Shown here: piece by piece, positions 24,879-37,382 of the stretch
Numbering within the stretch: the stretch's first letter is position 1
How the letters are laid out: each line of letters begins with the position of its first letter
Source of the DNA: Paramarasmius palmivorus
Taxonomy: Eukaryota; Basidiomycota; Agaricomycetes; Agaricales; Marasmiaceae
Direction of reading: 5' to 3'
NCBI GenBank assembly: GCA_037176845.1
Contig: JAYKXP010000053.1
Coordinates: forward strand, 1-64,000
DNA length: 64,000 nucleotides
Made by a program: the position numbers and the translations under genes
The notes under the pieces: generated by a model
The model's input: the letters and a program-made list of their open reading frames with translations, nothing else
Databases searched by the model: none
Told to the model about the DNA's origin: nothing

Positions 24879-27800
24879 ATGGACCTTGCCGGACACCTCT
24901 ACGAATCGTTTTTACATGCGCAGACATCCGATATCTCCCTCAGAGCCGCCGGTAACTGGTCAGCAACTTACCGACTCCACCGAGTGGTCCTTATCCAATC
25001 TGGCTTTTTTCGTTCCCTGTTCACGAGTGGCTTCGAGGAATCTTCAAGCGAGAAGAAAGATATAGAGATTGTATTTGATGACAGAAACATCACACGAGCA
25101 GCATTTGAGTGCGTGGCGGTCGACTTCTATAACTCGTGCCTGTCGTCACTGAAAAGTTTCTCCTTTTCTAGGATCTGTATTGCGAGATTGTATGGCGGAG
25201 GACCCCCGTTACATATCTCTGCAGATCTTACGCCAACTCCAGCCAAACCTTTGACACCAGCTTTCCCATTCGGTCCCAGCTTAAAGAACCCTGTTCCAGA
25301 GAAGCATCAGCCGGCGTCGCCCAAATTCCTGCTGTCCTTATTGGCAGCGGCACTCTACCTGGAAATACCTTCTATCGCTTCACATGCCCTTTCATCGATC
25401 CTTGCAACAATAGGACCATATACGGTCATCGAATACCTCAATTTTGCCAGAGGAAAACCTATTCTGATAGACGCTCCCGATGCTCCGGCCGTAGGACTTG
25501 AGCATGTCGCAGAAGTCGCAGCTCACTCATATGAGCACGATACAGCATCTATTAGCGACACCGCTTCCTCAATACACATAGGTACCAGTGGCCCTTCCCT
25601 CCGATTCTATTATGGTGCTATTTCGGATAAAGTCGGCGAGGCCTGCGCATGCTGGCTTGCGAGGTGGGGCCCAGACCTATTCGAGTACGAAGAGCGCCTG
25701 GCATGCGCCATTCAGCCCACATCACGCGCGAGAACTGATACGGATCCTATCAGCACTCGTCCTGAAATACCTATCATACCACCGGTATTCACTTCCTTTG
25801 AACCCGGTCAGGGCCTTTCACCCCGATGGATTCGTGCTCTCATATCCTCAGATTCTCTGTTTGTGCCGGATGAGTTGGCGAGGTATGCCTTCGCGAAGAG
25901 GGTAGTCGAGCTTCGGCGCAAACTAAGACGGGGAAGCAGTGAGTCCTTTGTCCTTCTTCCAGGCGACAAGGGCAAGGGTAAAGAGACGCAGCAGCAGCAA
26001 CAAGAGTATGTGCTGCTGCCTGAAGAAGAAGCTGAGGAACGGGAATGGTCTGCATTATTTGAGTCAGGTATATATTATGCCAACCTCGTGAGTACCAATT
26101 AAAGTATTTCAACGTGTTCTCATCCTCTCCGTAGAGCCCCGCAGACTTGATAATCATTTCCACCGATATCTCTCCTACTATAAACGCTCCGTATGTCCCT
26201 TTGCGGGTCATCCAAGCTGCCAACTGGGACCATACAACGCTTCGTCATATCATAAGTGTTTCTCCGCAGTCTCCCAGCGGCTCTATAAAAGAGAAAAAGG
26301 ACCTCGGTATAACAATATCTGGAGCAGATATCTATGCGCGCCAGGAACATCTCGCTCAGCAGGATAGTGTTCGGCCTTATTTCCTTATCCCACACGATGA
26401 ATCGCTCCGAGTTGGCGACACAATCAATACATCAGGTGGTGCCCTTTCTGAGGGAAACATCCACAATAACATTTCAATGGACGAACTATTTGCCAAATCA
26501 TTCGCTTCATATTCACCGTCTACGAGCTCGAAATCTTTTTCGAAGAGCAGTGCCGACAGTAACCCAGCTACCACATCCAATGAACGAAGCTTCTTTGGGT
26601 TATTACCCGATACCCTTGATACCCTACTTCGACTATCGTCACCGCCGACAAATAATCGTAGTATTCTACCTCTGGCAACTCCTTTGTTGAAGGTTCCCGA
26701 CGCCCTAACATCACGCCGGAACTATTCAACGTACCCGCCGTTCAGGTTTTCAGTCGAGTTCTGGGACTTGGATTCGCTGAAGGATAAACAGCGCCTGCAC
26801 TCACAAACTGTGTGGTACGCTGGAAGCCTGTTCAATGTGTATGTCCAGGTCGTCAAGAAGAAGGAAAAGGAACCTATCGTCGGCAGTACGTTTACCGAAC
26901 GCCAGCGCGAACGAGAAAGGGAACGAGAAAGGGAGAAGGAAGCTGCTGCTAATGGGACAGGGTTGCAGTTGGGCATCTATCTGCATCGGCAGAGTACGGT
27001 AGAGAGTTTGCCGCCCAGAAGTGCGCCAAGTCCGATGGTTGTTCCGGTCCCCAGAGAATTCAAAGGACGAGAACGGGCCAATACCGGTGGTATCGAGATG
27101 GTAAACCTGAAAGAAGGCGAAAGTGTGCTCATGGGCACTGCATCCCTTTCCGCCTCTACCAATTCAAGTTCTACAAATGCCACCTCAAATAGACGTGACA
27201 CTCCATCTAGCCCTGGAACCAGCTGGCTGCGAACACATGTTCGCGGGCCTTCTCTTCCACAAGTTTCCGCATCCAACGTCAACGGTACCGGCTCAGCACC
27301 ACAGTCGCCTACAATCAGGTCTGGTACACCTCTTTCACTCACCCTGACACGTAGTCGAACGCCGATCAATGCCAATTTAGTCGGACGACCCACAACATCA
27401 TCTTCAATGTCGCCGACTATTTCAGCATCTCCTTCGGTGGGATTCTTATCTTCCTCTTTACCCGAACCATCGAGTGTCGTAGCTGGTGCAGCCGCTCTCA
27501 GCGCTTCACCGTCCTCACCGACATTGAGCCCGAACCTCAACGTCTTGTCAGCAGGTACACCTTCGCTTGCAACTCGTGCTAGCACTACGCAGTTAAGGAT
27601 CTTGACGCCAGGTAATACCAACGGTACTTCGAGCCCAATATTGTCCACTACAGAATATGCTTCATCATCACCGCCATATATGATACCCTCGTCTGCTCCT
27701 GCTCAGCAGCCGTACCGCGACCCACGAGCGATTGTCTCGGTTTACTTCAGCGTGTTCTGTGCTTCCCCGACTGGGAGTGGACAAACGCGGTTTAGGAGTG

Positions 27801-27970
27801 GACCTGATGTATTCAAGATTGGGCAGAGTTGGGGTTGGAAGAGTGGTGGTTTGGTAGTTCCTGGGTCTGCAGCGGCTCGTAGTGGGATGAGTGCAAAACA
27901 GGAAGGAAGCTGGACTTTGTCCGGTAAGGAGGTGAGCTTGAGAGCTACTGTGATTTTGGGAGTTGTGTAA
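24879..27970 (+). CDS. BTB/POZ-domain protein
   Basis: I take the ATG at 24879 (MDLAGHLYESFLHAQTSD), since no upstream ATG is in frame. Residues 1-90 form a BTB core: DISLRAAGNWSATYRLHRVVL, then SGFFRSLFTSGFEES and AAFEICIARLYGG, the last after removal of a 63-nt intron at 25108-25170. The helical BACK-like part follows (LSLLAAALYLEIPSIA, then HALSSILATIGPYTVIEYLNFA). A second intron at about 26090-26136 joins YYANL to SPADLIIISTD, and the frame runs to the stop at 27970. The C-terminal half has a conserved block before and after a long Ser/Thr-rich insert: PFRFSVEFWDLDSLKDKQ and SVYFSVFCASP. About 1,000 residues. BTB proteins act as dimeric adaptors, often for Cullin-3 ubiquitin ligases; the target here is unknown. 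Confidence 0.85.
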
Positions 27971-28193
27971 GAGTGCGATTGGACTTGATTTTTATGATTT
28001 ACGGTGTACACGACATCTGGGATCCTTGATAGACTTATGCATACTTTTCACTTTTATATGTAGGATGGATCATGTATTTGCACATACAATTGTAAAACAC
28101 GTACATAATGAACTGCAATGATACGAGTCAAAAAGGTATTAGAGCTGGGACTATGATACACTGATACAAAACACAACGCAGCAACAAAGTTCT
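27971..28193. terminator. Shared 3' region of convergent genes
   Basis: Short A/T-rich gap between the stops of the BTB gene and the RING-IBR gene; it must hold both polyadenylation sites. I can point to no single signal with certainty. Confidence 0.35.
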
Positions 28194-29339
28194 TTAGAAT
28201 CTGAACCAACCCTTCACATCCTTCCACATTTGCTTCTTCCTCCATTCTTTCGTAACCCGTTCTTCGATAGCTCTCCGAATCTCTTCGTCATTACGATCCT
28301 CGTACAAAGGACATCTTCCACAAAGTGTACATCTCCCGTTCTTCAGTCGGTTCCTCATGCCAGCTCCATCGTCGATGAAATGGTCACAAAAATGGTACCT
28401 CCACCTTTGCTTGTCGTTGCCCAGATCCTCGTGGCACATATGACAATACTCTGACCCACAAACACAGGTACAGTGATTACACCCGCCTTCTTTGAGTATC
28501 GCGCGACCACAGCTAGGACGTGGGCAGGTGTACATGAGGCGTTCTGACACGGCTTTTTCGATCTGAAGACGTAAATCATCCGTCTTGCAACTGTGTGGAC
28601 GGGCAGCCGATACATCGATATCGCGAAAAGTCGCAAGACAGCCTAGGCACGTTTTCCAGTCGCATTGGGGACAGTGAAACTGTCGTGCACGAGGGGGTTC
28701 GTCGTCTTTCAGACTTGCCGAAAGAGATGAGGTGAAAGAGATGAATCTTTGGATTAAGGAAGATGGTCGTTTGGGTGGTGGAGGTGGTGGTGGGACGACT
28801 TCTTTTTCTTCTTCGTCAATAACGATGTACCCGCAATGTACACACCGGATTAGAGGAAGACCGAGGTTTTGGAGTTGGGCTGTTATGATACGTTGATCCC
28901 ATCGTTTTGCTAGACCAATATTTTGGATAGGTAATGTCGAGGTGGTTTCTGGAGAGCAAAAGCAACAAAGAGGTTTGGTCGTAGCTGGGTCGTGTTTCAT
29001 TGCGAGGTCGCCTGAGAGCATGCCTTCGATTGTACGCTCGAGACAGTCTGTGCAGTATGAGTGGTCTCCTAAGCAAGAAATGGGTCAGTACTCGTCCTAA
29101 AAACCATGGCCCATCGAAAGCGCACCTAGAGAACAACATATTGCTTCTCCTTGCCAAAATGTCTCGTCACAGATAGGACAGGTAACGTTCGGGCCCACCC
29201 AACGATTCCATTGAAGTCGAAGCCCGCTCAGAATGTTTAGGAGATTGTCCATGACGAGGAATAACCACTGTATACCGAAGACAGCAGCGATACTGATCCC
29301 ATTATCAGTAGAAGGTGTGTGAATCCTGGAACAGCCCAT
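28194..29339 (-). CDS. RING-IBR (RBR-type) E3 ubiquitin ligase, RNF216-like
   Basis: Two exons joined by a 59-nt intron at about 29069-29127 give CPICDETF...CCSLGDHSYCTDC, a first RING. A spacer follows with CFCSPET and IRCVHCGYIV, then an IBR-like FHCPQCDWKTCLGC and a second RING-like block with CPRPSCGRAILKEGGCNHCTC and YCHMCHEDLG. In RBR ligases the second RING carries an active-site Cys that takes ubiquitin from E2; the Cys in GGCNHCTC is the candidate. The C-terminus is a basic helix (VTKEWRKKQMWKDVKGWF). A Pro-rich loop (PPPPPPPKR) separates the two halves. Start: an in-frame ATG at 29339 adds a hydrophobic segment; the one at 29252 (MDNLLNILSG) gives a more typical N-terminus. Similarity of the last block to RNF216 is by motif only. 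Confidence 0.82.
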
Positions 29340-29640
29340 AGAAGATAGAGGTGTAAACTGAAGCCTCTTTGAGTACTAGTTTACTTGATAGCTAGAGTCA
29401 TGTTAGTGGCGGTGGAACAGAGTTGTCAAAGCCATTGTCAAAGGAAACACGAGGCACGCACGGCAGCTGTCAGGCTGTGAACTTCTCAACTTCTCGTCAA
29501 AAATTATCCTCTACACAGCAATAACAGGCAGTAACACAAAACAGCTATTCGCGAAGTATACAGCTCCCGAACAGCTCTCAAGTCTGAGTATCAGATCTGC
29601 TGAGGCTCGCATCGGTCTGAGTATGCATTTCAACAGCATA

Positions 29641-31777
29641 TTATCTATCACTTTCATCTTGTTCTACAATGGGAGAAAGTATCCAGTAATATCGTTCGAT
29701 GACTCCCAGCACCATTTCATGCTCTTCTTCGTCCAACACAACCACAGCAGATATTGAGTTTCCTTCTGGCTTTTCCGTCTGTCCTTCGTAAGATTCTCTT
29801 GAACGTAAAGTCGTGTCTATGACCACCTCCATCGCATTGCCATCGATCTCGTCCTTCCTTATCTCTCCAGGTTTCGCATATGTATCCTCAGTATTACCGA
29901 ACAGTGACTTTGACGTCCGGCATCTGTATATCAGACCCAGAAGAGTATCCAGAACCCCTTCCCTAAGCAAACGAATACTCTCCGATTTGTGATCCACATC
30001 GGGTGTCCTAAGCGCAGGGTTCGAGGGGTTATCTTGACCCGATATTTTCAGTTACCCCTGGTCTTCGATGAAATTATCTGTGAGCTCACCTTTCGTGTCC
30101 TGCTCTCCGACCATACCTCGTAAAAGAATATGCAATATGCTGCACAGATACCACAACGTGTCTTTCCGTGCCATCTTTCGCCTCACGGCGATGGGCCCTT
30201 CTTGAGGATCCTCCGATTGTGTTCCCCGATGGTGGACAGAGCACGAACAAGTATACGTTTCCCTTTGGTCATAGTGCGAAGCGGCCAACTCTGCGTATAT
30301 TGACGTTGCAGAAGAATCGAATAGAGCGACGAGCTCACGGACCGTCGTGAGTGAAAGGGACTCCCTAAAACCAGAAATGTAGTGAGATGTGCCGACAAGG
30401 GAGATGATATCTTGAACCATGTTCAACACGGGTGTACGCAAGTCAATAGGATCCTTGGGTAACGCGCTAGAGGCGGTAGATTGGGGTTTCTTTGACGCGG
30501 TCTTTGCTCCGCGGGAGGTATTACAGAAAATCTCGTCGATGAAGATTTCGCTGAGGGGTATAAGCGAGTGGATTGAAGGATTCAATATATGTGCGGTGAG
30601 TGTGTCAAGAATGGTATCGGCAATTTCTGATGTGCGTAAGGACCGGTTTGCCTTCTGCTTCCCCTTTGAGTGGACGCGTAACAGAGGTAAACTTGTGGTG
30701 AGGAGATAGCGGAGGAGAGAAGCGACTTTTTGAAAACGATACAGTGACGAAGGCGTCTTTTCATTGGATTTGCGAAAGAGGACGTCTCTGAGAATACCGG
30801 AAATGGAATGCAGAGCTCGGACCGTTGTTGACAAGAGAAGTGTTTTCTGAGCCTTCGGGATCGGAGTTGAATTAGGAGGCAAGGCAGATAACAGCTGCGA
30901 GAACGATGAAAACAAGCCTGTGAGCTGGGTGTCTGCGAAAATATAAAGGTCAGGCATCCAACATCGAGCATGTTGAACAGCTGACGCACCGTTCAAAGTT
31001 TCCACTTTCAGGTCAAAAAACGCGTCAGGCAATCTCGCGGTATTACTGGTGGAGGTGCCTTGTTCGAGAGTAGAGCTAGATGTGCTTGCTGCTGCCGGCT
31101 TCGCTGCTGAGGCCTTCTTTGTAGTCTTTTTCTTGACTGTGTTGTTCGAGCCTCTCGCATCGGTGCCAGATGTCGCGTCTTGTGAAGGCGATGATGGTCT
31201 CTGAGTCATCTCCGACGTCGCGTTTGCTTCAATCTGGGCTGTCAACGAGATAGTTTCTGTCGTAAAACGGTGGAGATAATGTGAAGCGTTTCAATTAGCA
31301 AAGGTCAAAGATGAGCTATTGGAATACTATAAGCTGAAAAACGGTCCCAAAAACTCACTAATTTGTTCGGCTTCATACTTTGCCTTAAGCTCCTCTAGCT
31401 CCTCCTCCAGTCGCAACGCGAGTCTTTTCCATTCAAATGCGTCAGCTTCAGAGTCTTGTCCTGCATCTTCGCTCTGCAACGTAGGTGTTCTACTCGTTTG
31501 CCTTCCAAGTGTTTCCAAGTCTCCGCCGTTTTCGTCCCATTCCGTCGTCGAAGGAAATTTTGTTTGGAGATCTAAGATATATGCTGTATCGAAAGGCCTT
31601 GAGATGAAAGTGAAGCTCGAAGAAGCCTGGGACGTACAAGCACAAGATTGTTCTACGGGCTTGAATTTCAGTGCCGAAAGTGCCTACAAAATGAGCAAAG
31701 CAATCAGTTGAGTTGATATGCCGAAGACGTTTGTCGCTTACAATGGTAATGCGAAGCTGGTCTGTCAGGGAAAGCAT
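29641..31777 (-). CDS. Unknown protein with coiled coil and Ser/Lys-rich linker
   Basis: I join exons from the ATG at 31777 (MLSLTDQLRITI, 12 codons, donor GTAAGC) to ALSALKFKPVEQSC, then through QDSEADAFEWKRLALRLEEEL, a clear coiled coil of about 30 residues, then across an intron at about 31246-31357 to the main exon (30052-31245). A 54-nt intron at about 29998-30052 removes the apparent stop after EDQG and leads to the last exon, ending in ILSPIVEQDESDR at 29641. About 620 residues. A basic, Ser/Thr/Ala-rich linker (NTVKKKTTKKASAAKPAAA) could be a nuclear localisation signal. The rest is predicted helical and lacks motifs I recognise. No function is assigned. Confidence 0.6.
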
Positions 31778-32098
31778 CCTTCCTGGCCGAGAATGGCAGC
31801 GGTCAGAGCTACAGCCTATGCAAGCGCGGGCCGGGGGAGCGTGCCGGGGAAGCGTGAGCCCATTATACACGCTTGTACTCAGCGAGTGCTTGGCAAAGGT
31901 TGAGTGCAACAGCAAGCGCCACAGTAGACATTTCAATACAATTTCTTCTCGTTCACATTCTATACTAATAATATAGGCAATAGCATACATATTCTTGTCC
32001 CAAACCAGTCTCGATCAGAATTTTTACAATTAATGTACATCGGAGGGCTCCTAAGATACACCTGCCAGATTGTTCTGCATAGTGACAACTGACATTCA
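31778..32098. other. Intergenic
   Basis: About 320 bp upstream of the coiled-coil gene and downstream of the seven-helix gene. No gene, repeat or RNA seen. Confidence 0.4.
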
Positions 32099-33518
32099 CT
32101 ACACTTTCGACCCCGAGTCCCATCTGGTAACATGAACCACCTTTGGCGGACACTCGGGCTCGAGAGCTCCTGCAGAAGATACGTCACATTCGCCCTGCGA
32201 TATGTTTGACATGCGACGTAGAGGTATGTTGCAGATCCTTGGCTGATGATGGAGCGAGTCGGAGGGCCTGATGCTAGTGGTGGTATCGGTAGTACTAGGC
32301 GTGAGCTTCCCAAGCTTGGCTTGGAATATCAAAATGTAGAACACAATTCCCTAGATATGAGATCAGCGTCTGGACTCTGCCAATCCCACACTGAATACAT
32401 ACAACGGCTTGTACGATCTAAAAAAAAAATGGTCAGATTCCTATTCTAGATGTCTCCGAGTTATGACACACCGCGTCATTGAAAATCGAGGCCACATAGC
32501 TATTCGTTATAAATGCGACTAGAAAGATCAGCAGCAGTGCGGAGTACAAAGCTCCCGACTCTGCAACGAGAATAGCAAATGTCGAAATCACATTGCGGTT
32601 TTCTCCCAATATTTCCATTCTTCCTTTGACTCGGCGGTTGACGAGGTACAAGCGAGTTGCAATTAATACTGTTTTCACCGGTTATCCAGCCATCACAAAT
32701 CCCGAGTTCAAGGTTTATTGCTTACTGGTACAGCTGAGATTCACCACCAGAGTCAGGGTGAGGACAGCAACTGCCACGTTATATGTCCGCGTTAAGAAGA
32801 TGGCATCTTCGAGGGTACTAGGCGTTGCACTGAATAGGTACAGATTATAGAAAGAAAGCCCTGTTTGAACTTGTCAGTGATGCAATTCTCTGAAAGAGAT
32901 TGGCCAGCGTACCAGCATCGGCAAGAAGGATAATCAAAAGGGGGATGAAAACTCTTTTATCCCCCATCCATACAACATGAAGTCGATAAAGCTACATGAA
33001 CCTAGTTCAGATAGTAGCAATACAAGAGACAGCTGCACTTACCCAAAAAGCGTCACCAAACACGGTCTGTAGGCCGTATGTTGCTTCTTTGACGAGAAAT
33101 GCAGCGTTATCAATGGGTATAAGCGCCGCTACAGGATCAGGGCCTAGAAAGGCGTTCAAAACGCGGTGCATATCCACACTAACATGCTATACGAACGGCA
33201 GATGAATTGTTGAGCTCGATTGCGGCTGAAGGAACTCACAATTGAAGCCAGAACAAACATCAAAAAACCCACAGCATGAATACAGATTTGTCTGTACGAG
33301 GCTTGACGGGACCGCGCGTGATTCCTAAGCGCCATGAATAGCGAGATACAGCAGAGTATCATAAGTACACCTATATGAAAAGATCTCAGCGTGCTAGAGG
33401 CACAATATGACGCGACGGACTTACCGTAGAGTATGCACTCTACTAACATGGATATAAGAGTGAACTTTTCCGCCGAACCGACAGGAGTAACACGATCAAC
33501 TGCAGTAGAGTTTGCCAT
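32099..33518 (-). CDS. Seven-helix integral membrane protein of an Agaricomycete-specific type
   Basis: The ATG at 33518 (MANSTAVDRVTPVG) begins a gene of about seven short exons. Successive exons each carry one or two membrane spans: LISMLVECILYG, VLMILCCISLFMAL, ICIHAVGFLMFVLASIV, then the loop NAAFLVKEATYGLQTVFGDAFW leading to YRLHVVWMGDKRVFIPLLI, then TYNVAVAVLTLTLVVNLS, then NVISTFAILVAESGALYSALL and SALLLIFLVAFITN. A hydrophilic tail with Ser/Thr clusters ends at 32099. The GDAFW...YRLHVVW arrangement recurs in a large family of agaric membrane proteins that lack a known function; a receptor-like role has not been shown. Confidence 0.7.
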
Positions 33519-34820
33519 TTCCGGTGCGGGGTCACAAAGGACTCCAGACTATACTGTTAAATATCATGTAGTTGGCTTCTCAGTGTCTCATTCTGCATAG
33601 ACCTATGACCACCTGGGTGCTATGCATCATGAGATATTCGACTACTGATTGAACTGCTAATGAGAATCATCAGATATCAATGATGTAGAAGTGTAGAAAA
33701 ATGACGAGTTAGAATTCAGAGGTCTCCTCAAAAGGCATCGATACCAAGTCACCCGCCCAACCCGAGAAGAAGCAGATGGATCAATTAACGATTTGTTGCT
33801 AATCAAAGACCAAGTGAATTAGCATCAGAATAGACGAAACGTTTTGAGCAGGAGAGCGCCGAAAGGGAGTCCGGAGAATGATGGCTGAGAATGACGGTGG
33901 GAACGAGATGGTATATGACACTGTCGTATGTATGAGCGTTGTATTTTCTTCCTACTCGTCTGTCTCCTGCGGCATGAAAAAATAGCACCAGGAAGCCGTC
34001 GCGACCCGTAGATGTGCAGTCATCTGCGGCGGCGAGCAAGCATAGAGGAGTGATGAGTTCTCATACTATTTTCGTAAGAAGGCGATGCTTACCAACAACA
34101 CAGATTGAGGGCTCTTTGCATTGCGTGAAACTGATTAACTTGACAAGCCTTGGTAAAGACTGATTGAAGGAAAGTAATCAGTGCCGAATGTATACATATA
34201 AAATGAGAAACATGCGTACACATGGGCCAGTCGTGGGGAATTAGTCTATAGTGGAGCTGGTAAGTAGTTTTTCGTGATCATATCTTTCTTCCATCAAGAT
34301 AGAAATCAACGCTGGGAGTCATTTCAGCGAACACGGCAATCAAATGAGAGGCCAGGTCTGATACGAGCTGATTCAAATCTTCTGCCAGACTTTTATTAGA
34401 TTCGAAGCAATTTGGAGTCGCGGGACCTCACCGTCTGGCCATGTCCCCGGAAGACTTGATACATTGGTGGCAACTTCTAGCCTGCGAACCATGACAATGC
34501 TTTCCCTATACAACAAACTTCGGACTGGCCACTTGATGAACAATCGCGGGTTCAATATGGGTTTGACTTGAGTTGACGTGAATAGAACCTATTCGAATCA
34601 AAGAACTGAGAGGAAAGAGCATCAGGGAAAGGCATGAGAAAAGAGGTGTGCACATACCAGTATCAACGGAGAACCATTTGGAAAAGGTCGGATATAATGG
34701 GTGGTGCAGGTAGTGGTAGAAGCTCAGCGCTCAGGCTCAGGGCGCGTCGAGGACCTTGCGAGATGTCACGTGTGGGAAAAACGAGCAGAAGTCCGAAAGT
34801 CCGAAGGCCGACGCGTTCTC
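33519..34820. other. Long intergenic region
   Basis: About 1.3 kb between a minus-strand and a plus-strand gene. Some minus-strand codons between 34260 and 34660 can be joined by consensus splice sites into a short peptide ending VDFYLDGRKI, but no ATG or family motif supports it. Nothing else is recognised. Confidence 0.4.
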
Positions 34821-35877
34821 ATGAACCACCATGTCTGTCGCCTAACCCGCACTGTAATTCTGGGAATCAGGACATACTCTACCCCAACGGGCATTTTTCG
34901 CGATACTCAGGCAGCAGAGCTTGTCGCTGTTGTAAAGCCTCGAAACCACCGAGATACAAGAGTGGACGAAAATGGCAACATAGAATTTCCCAAGCTTGGA
35001 GGATTGCCCGAGGTGTGTGCATTCTTCGTACTTCACGCTCATGTTTTTACTTTTTTGAAGGTGATAGTCACAGGTTCGCTAGACTTAAATCAAAAAAATG
35101 CTCACAATTCATATGAACCGCACTCCAGGTCGTGCTAATTCTGGAAAGTCTTCGCTGTTCAATGCGGTGCTAGGAAGGAAGAATCTTATTGCTACGAGTA
35201 AGAGAGCGGTGCGTCTTTGAGTCTCAGTTCTGAGACGTTCTTCTGATCACCTCCAAAGGGTCGAACCAGAAGTCTCGACTTTTTCCGAATAGGAACTGCC
35301 CCCGGGAAGCTCATACTCGTGGACGCGCCAGGGTATGGTAGACGAGGAAGACCAGAATGGGGAGAACTATTCGATCACTATGTGAAGAGTCGACAAGAGT
35401 ACGCCATTGTCTTCTTCATCTTGCATTTCAACTCAGAATAGACTCAGACTTCGTCGGATCCTCGTTACCTTCAACACGAAAAATGGCATTAACGGATACG
35501 ACGAAGAAATGCTAGGCCTTCTATGCCAGAACATCATCGACGACTTCACTAGCCGTATGACGAATAGCGCCAACCCTTCTCGAACTAGGCCTCTCGTTCA
35601 GATCCAACCTATTTTTACCAAAGCAGATTCTCTCCCCAACAAACAAGAGGCTGCTCAAGAAATCATCAACGAAATGAAAGGGAAGATTAACAATGCCGTG
35701 ACTGAAGCCGTCCGAAACGCGCTGGAAGGTAGCCTGGGAGCTACGCCTGGGTCCTCGGAGACGATATCAAAGATGATGTGCTTGACGCCGATATTGACAA
35801 GTGCTGTGATAAATCCACCATTCGGAATAGATGAAGTGCGGAAGAATATCGCTGGGGCGTGTGGGTTAACTGGTTGA
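34821..35877 (+). CDS. EngB/YihA-type ribosome-biogenesis GTPase, probably mitochondrial
   Basis: The ATG at 34821 opens a basic, Arg-rich N-terminus (HHVCRLTRTVILGIRTYSTP) that looks like a mitochondrial presequence. Exon 1 ends at 35012; a 13-nt microexon at 35061-35073 supplies EVIVTG; the next exon starts at 35129 with GRANSGKSSLFNAVLG, the P-loop. Further introns follow at about 35209-35259 and 35399-35438. The other G motifs are present: SKRAGRTRSLDFF (switch I), DAPGYG (G3), TKAD (G4) and TSA (G5). The C-terminal GIDEVRKNIAGACGL is typical of EngB. Bacterial EngB helps assemble the large ribosomal subunit; eukaryotic members act in mitochondria, which fits the leader. The last 22 codons were copied at 38.8 kb by a local duplication. 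Confidence 0.85.
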
Positions 35878-36312
35878 AATGTATGGCTCGTTCACATATC
35901 CTCAGTCTCTTTTGTCTTACTGCAGTTCCTGTAAATAATGACAATAAAACGTGCGAATTTTGCTGCCGCGGCATCTGTCCCAAAAAGGAAATGCCCGCAA
36001 CTGTACCCCAAAACGACTTTGGAGGAGACTTTCTTGACGACCAATACAAGACATAATGTGTACCAAAGCAATTGAAGTCATATCTTAAAAATTACTCTGA
36101 GGAAAGTACAACCACGTTGGATGTCAGTTGCAGCTGTGCAAGGAGACATTTCCTTTTTTGGACGGATGCCGCGCGCGTTTTTCACGGCAATTTTTATCAT
36201 TATATACAGGAACTGCAGTAACCAAACATAGGTTCACGCCACTTCGTTTTATTCAGTACTTGTACTCGAGAAAGCATGTCAGGACATCTACATAGCAACT
36301 ACATTTGTAATC
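35878..36312. other. Intergenic between convergent genes
   Basis: Separates the EngB stop from the tautomerase 1 stop. No gene supported. Confidence 0.4.
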
Positions 36313-36845
36313 CTAGAGGTATGGGCCATATGGCACTGCTCGACCCTCTTTCTTCCACAATTCGAGGCCTTCGGAACCCACGACAGGTGGCCTAAAGCCG
36401 TTTATGTTCCAAAAGATGGGCTATGAAAGTTGATTAGGAATACTCTACATGGAGTGAAATCAACTCACATCGTCATTGCTGACTTGAACCTCCCAGTCGA
36501 TGTCCTTAGCCTTGGTCCAAGGCGCAATAACTGCCTCATATCTGTCCATAAACTCGCGTTTACCAGCTTCACTATAGGAGAGCGGTTGTGAGACGACACG
36601 ATGCAAAACCGAAAAATGCCTACATACTTCTTATGATGATACGCAAGATGCTCAACATTAATCCTGACAAAGTTCTTTTTGTTTTGTCCGCCAACGTAGA
36701 AACTCTCATCGTCGATTTCGACAAAGGTCACGATGACATAGAATTTGGGGAAAAGCGTGTAGAGGCCGGTGATCGCCTCAGCGAGGGCTTGTTTCTCTTC
36801 AGGAGTGTACAAGCCACGAGGGACGTAGTAGCGGTGGAAAGGCAT
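36313..36845 (-). CDS. Tautomerase_3-type protein (cis-CaaD-like), copy 1
   Basis: The start at 36845 gives MPFHRYYVPRGLYTPEEKQA, so Met removal would expose Pro1, the catalytic base of the tautomerase superfamily. Three exons: the first ends at HHKN, with a 57-nt intron (about 36568-36624), the second covers EAGKREFMDRYEAVIAPWTK to SNDD, and the third codes PIFWNINGFRPPVVG and ends GPYL at 36313. About 145 residues, the size of cis-3-chloroacrylic-acid dehalogenase-like proteins, which are fused two-unit tautomerases. Typical fungal members have unknown substrates; an enol/keto isomerase or hydratase-dehalogenase role is inferred from family only. TATAAAC-like sequence lies just upstream (about 36875-36880). 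Confidence 0.75.
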
Positions 36846-37376
36846 TGTCGTTTGAGTGTGAGTGGTTAGAAGAGTTTATACCTTCGAGGTGATGAAATAA
36901 CGTGCATAAGCATATCTAATAGGAAGTGCTGTATCCTGGCGAACTGAGTAAAGCTAGTAAAAGCCCTATTGAACCCCTTCGGGCATACCGTTTCATGACC
37001 GAGGTATTGGCATGGCTGAATGTCAAAGCTCGGGTACTCGACGAATCCTCGGGCGGCTGCAAGGCAAAATCTCTACACCCAGAACAGTTTAGGAGCTGAA
37101 TATACGGATCCGGAAAAAATTGGAGAATAAGGTTGACGTGCAGGAGGCTACATTAGTACGGGAATTCCAATTACAAGCATCTTTAACGGGCGTCTATACA
37201 AGGTCATCATCAGCTGCGGCAAGGTAACAAGCATGAATGTTAACGTTCACCGCGCGATCTGGGGTGATAAAGAGGTAAGTACTCGCCATAAATGTGTGGT
37301 GATTTGAGAAGAACAACACGACAATACATCAGCACAGATTACCGAAAATCGACGCTAGCCGTTAGAATGGACGACA
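36846..37376. other. Upstream region of tautomerase 1
   Basis: Aligns with 39564-40140 upstream of tautomerase 2; conserved blocks include tcctcgggcggctgcaaggc and accgaaaatcgacgct. No separate gene. Confidence 0.5.
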
Positions 37377-37382
37377 GTTTAG

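Noticed and set aside
30040..30060. Stop codon ending the coiled-coil gene after EDQG
   Set aside because: It lies inside a consensus intron (CAGGG|GTAACT); the following exon continues in frame to 29641.
34260..34660. Possible small minus-strand gene ending VDFYLDGRKI
   Set aside because: Splice sites can be found, but no in-frame ATG and no recognisable family.
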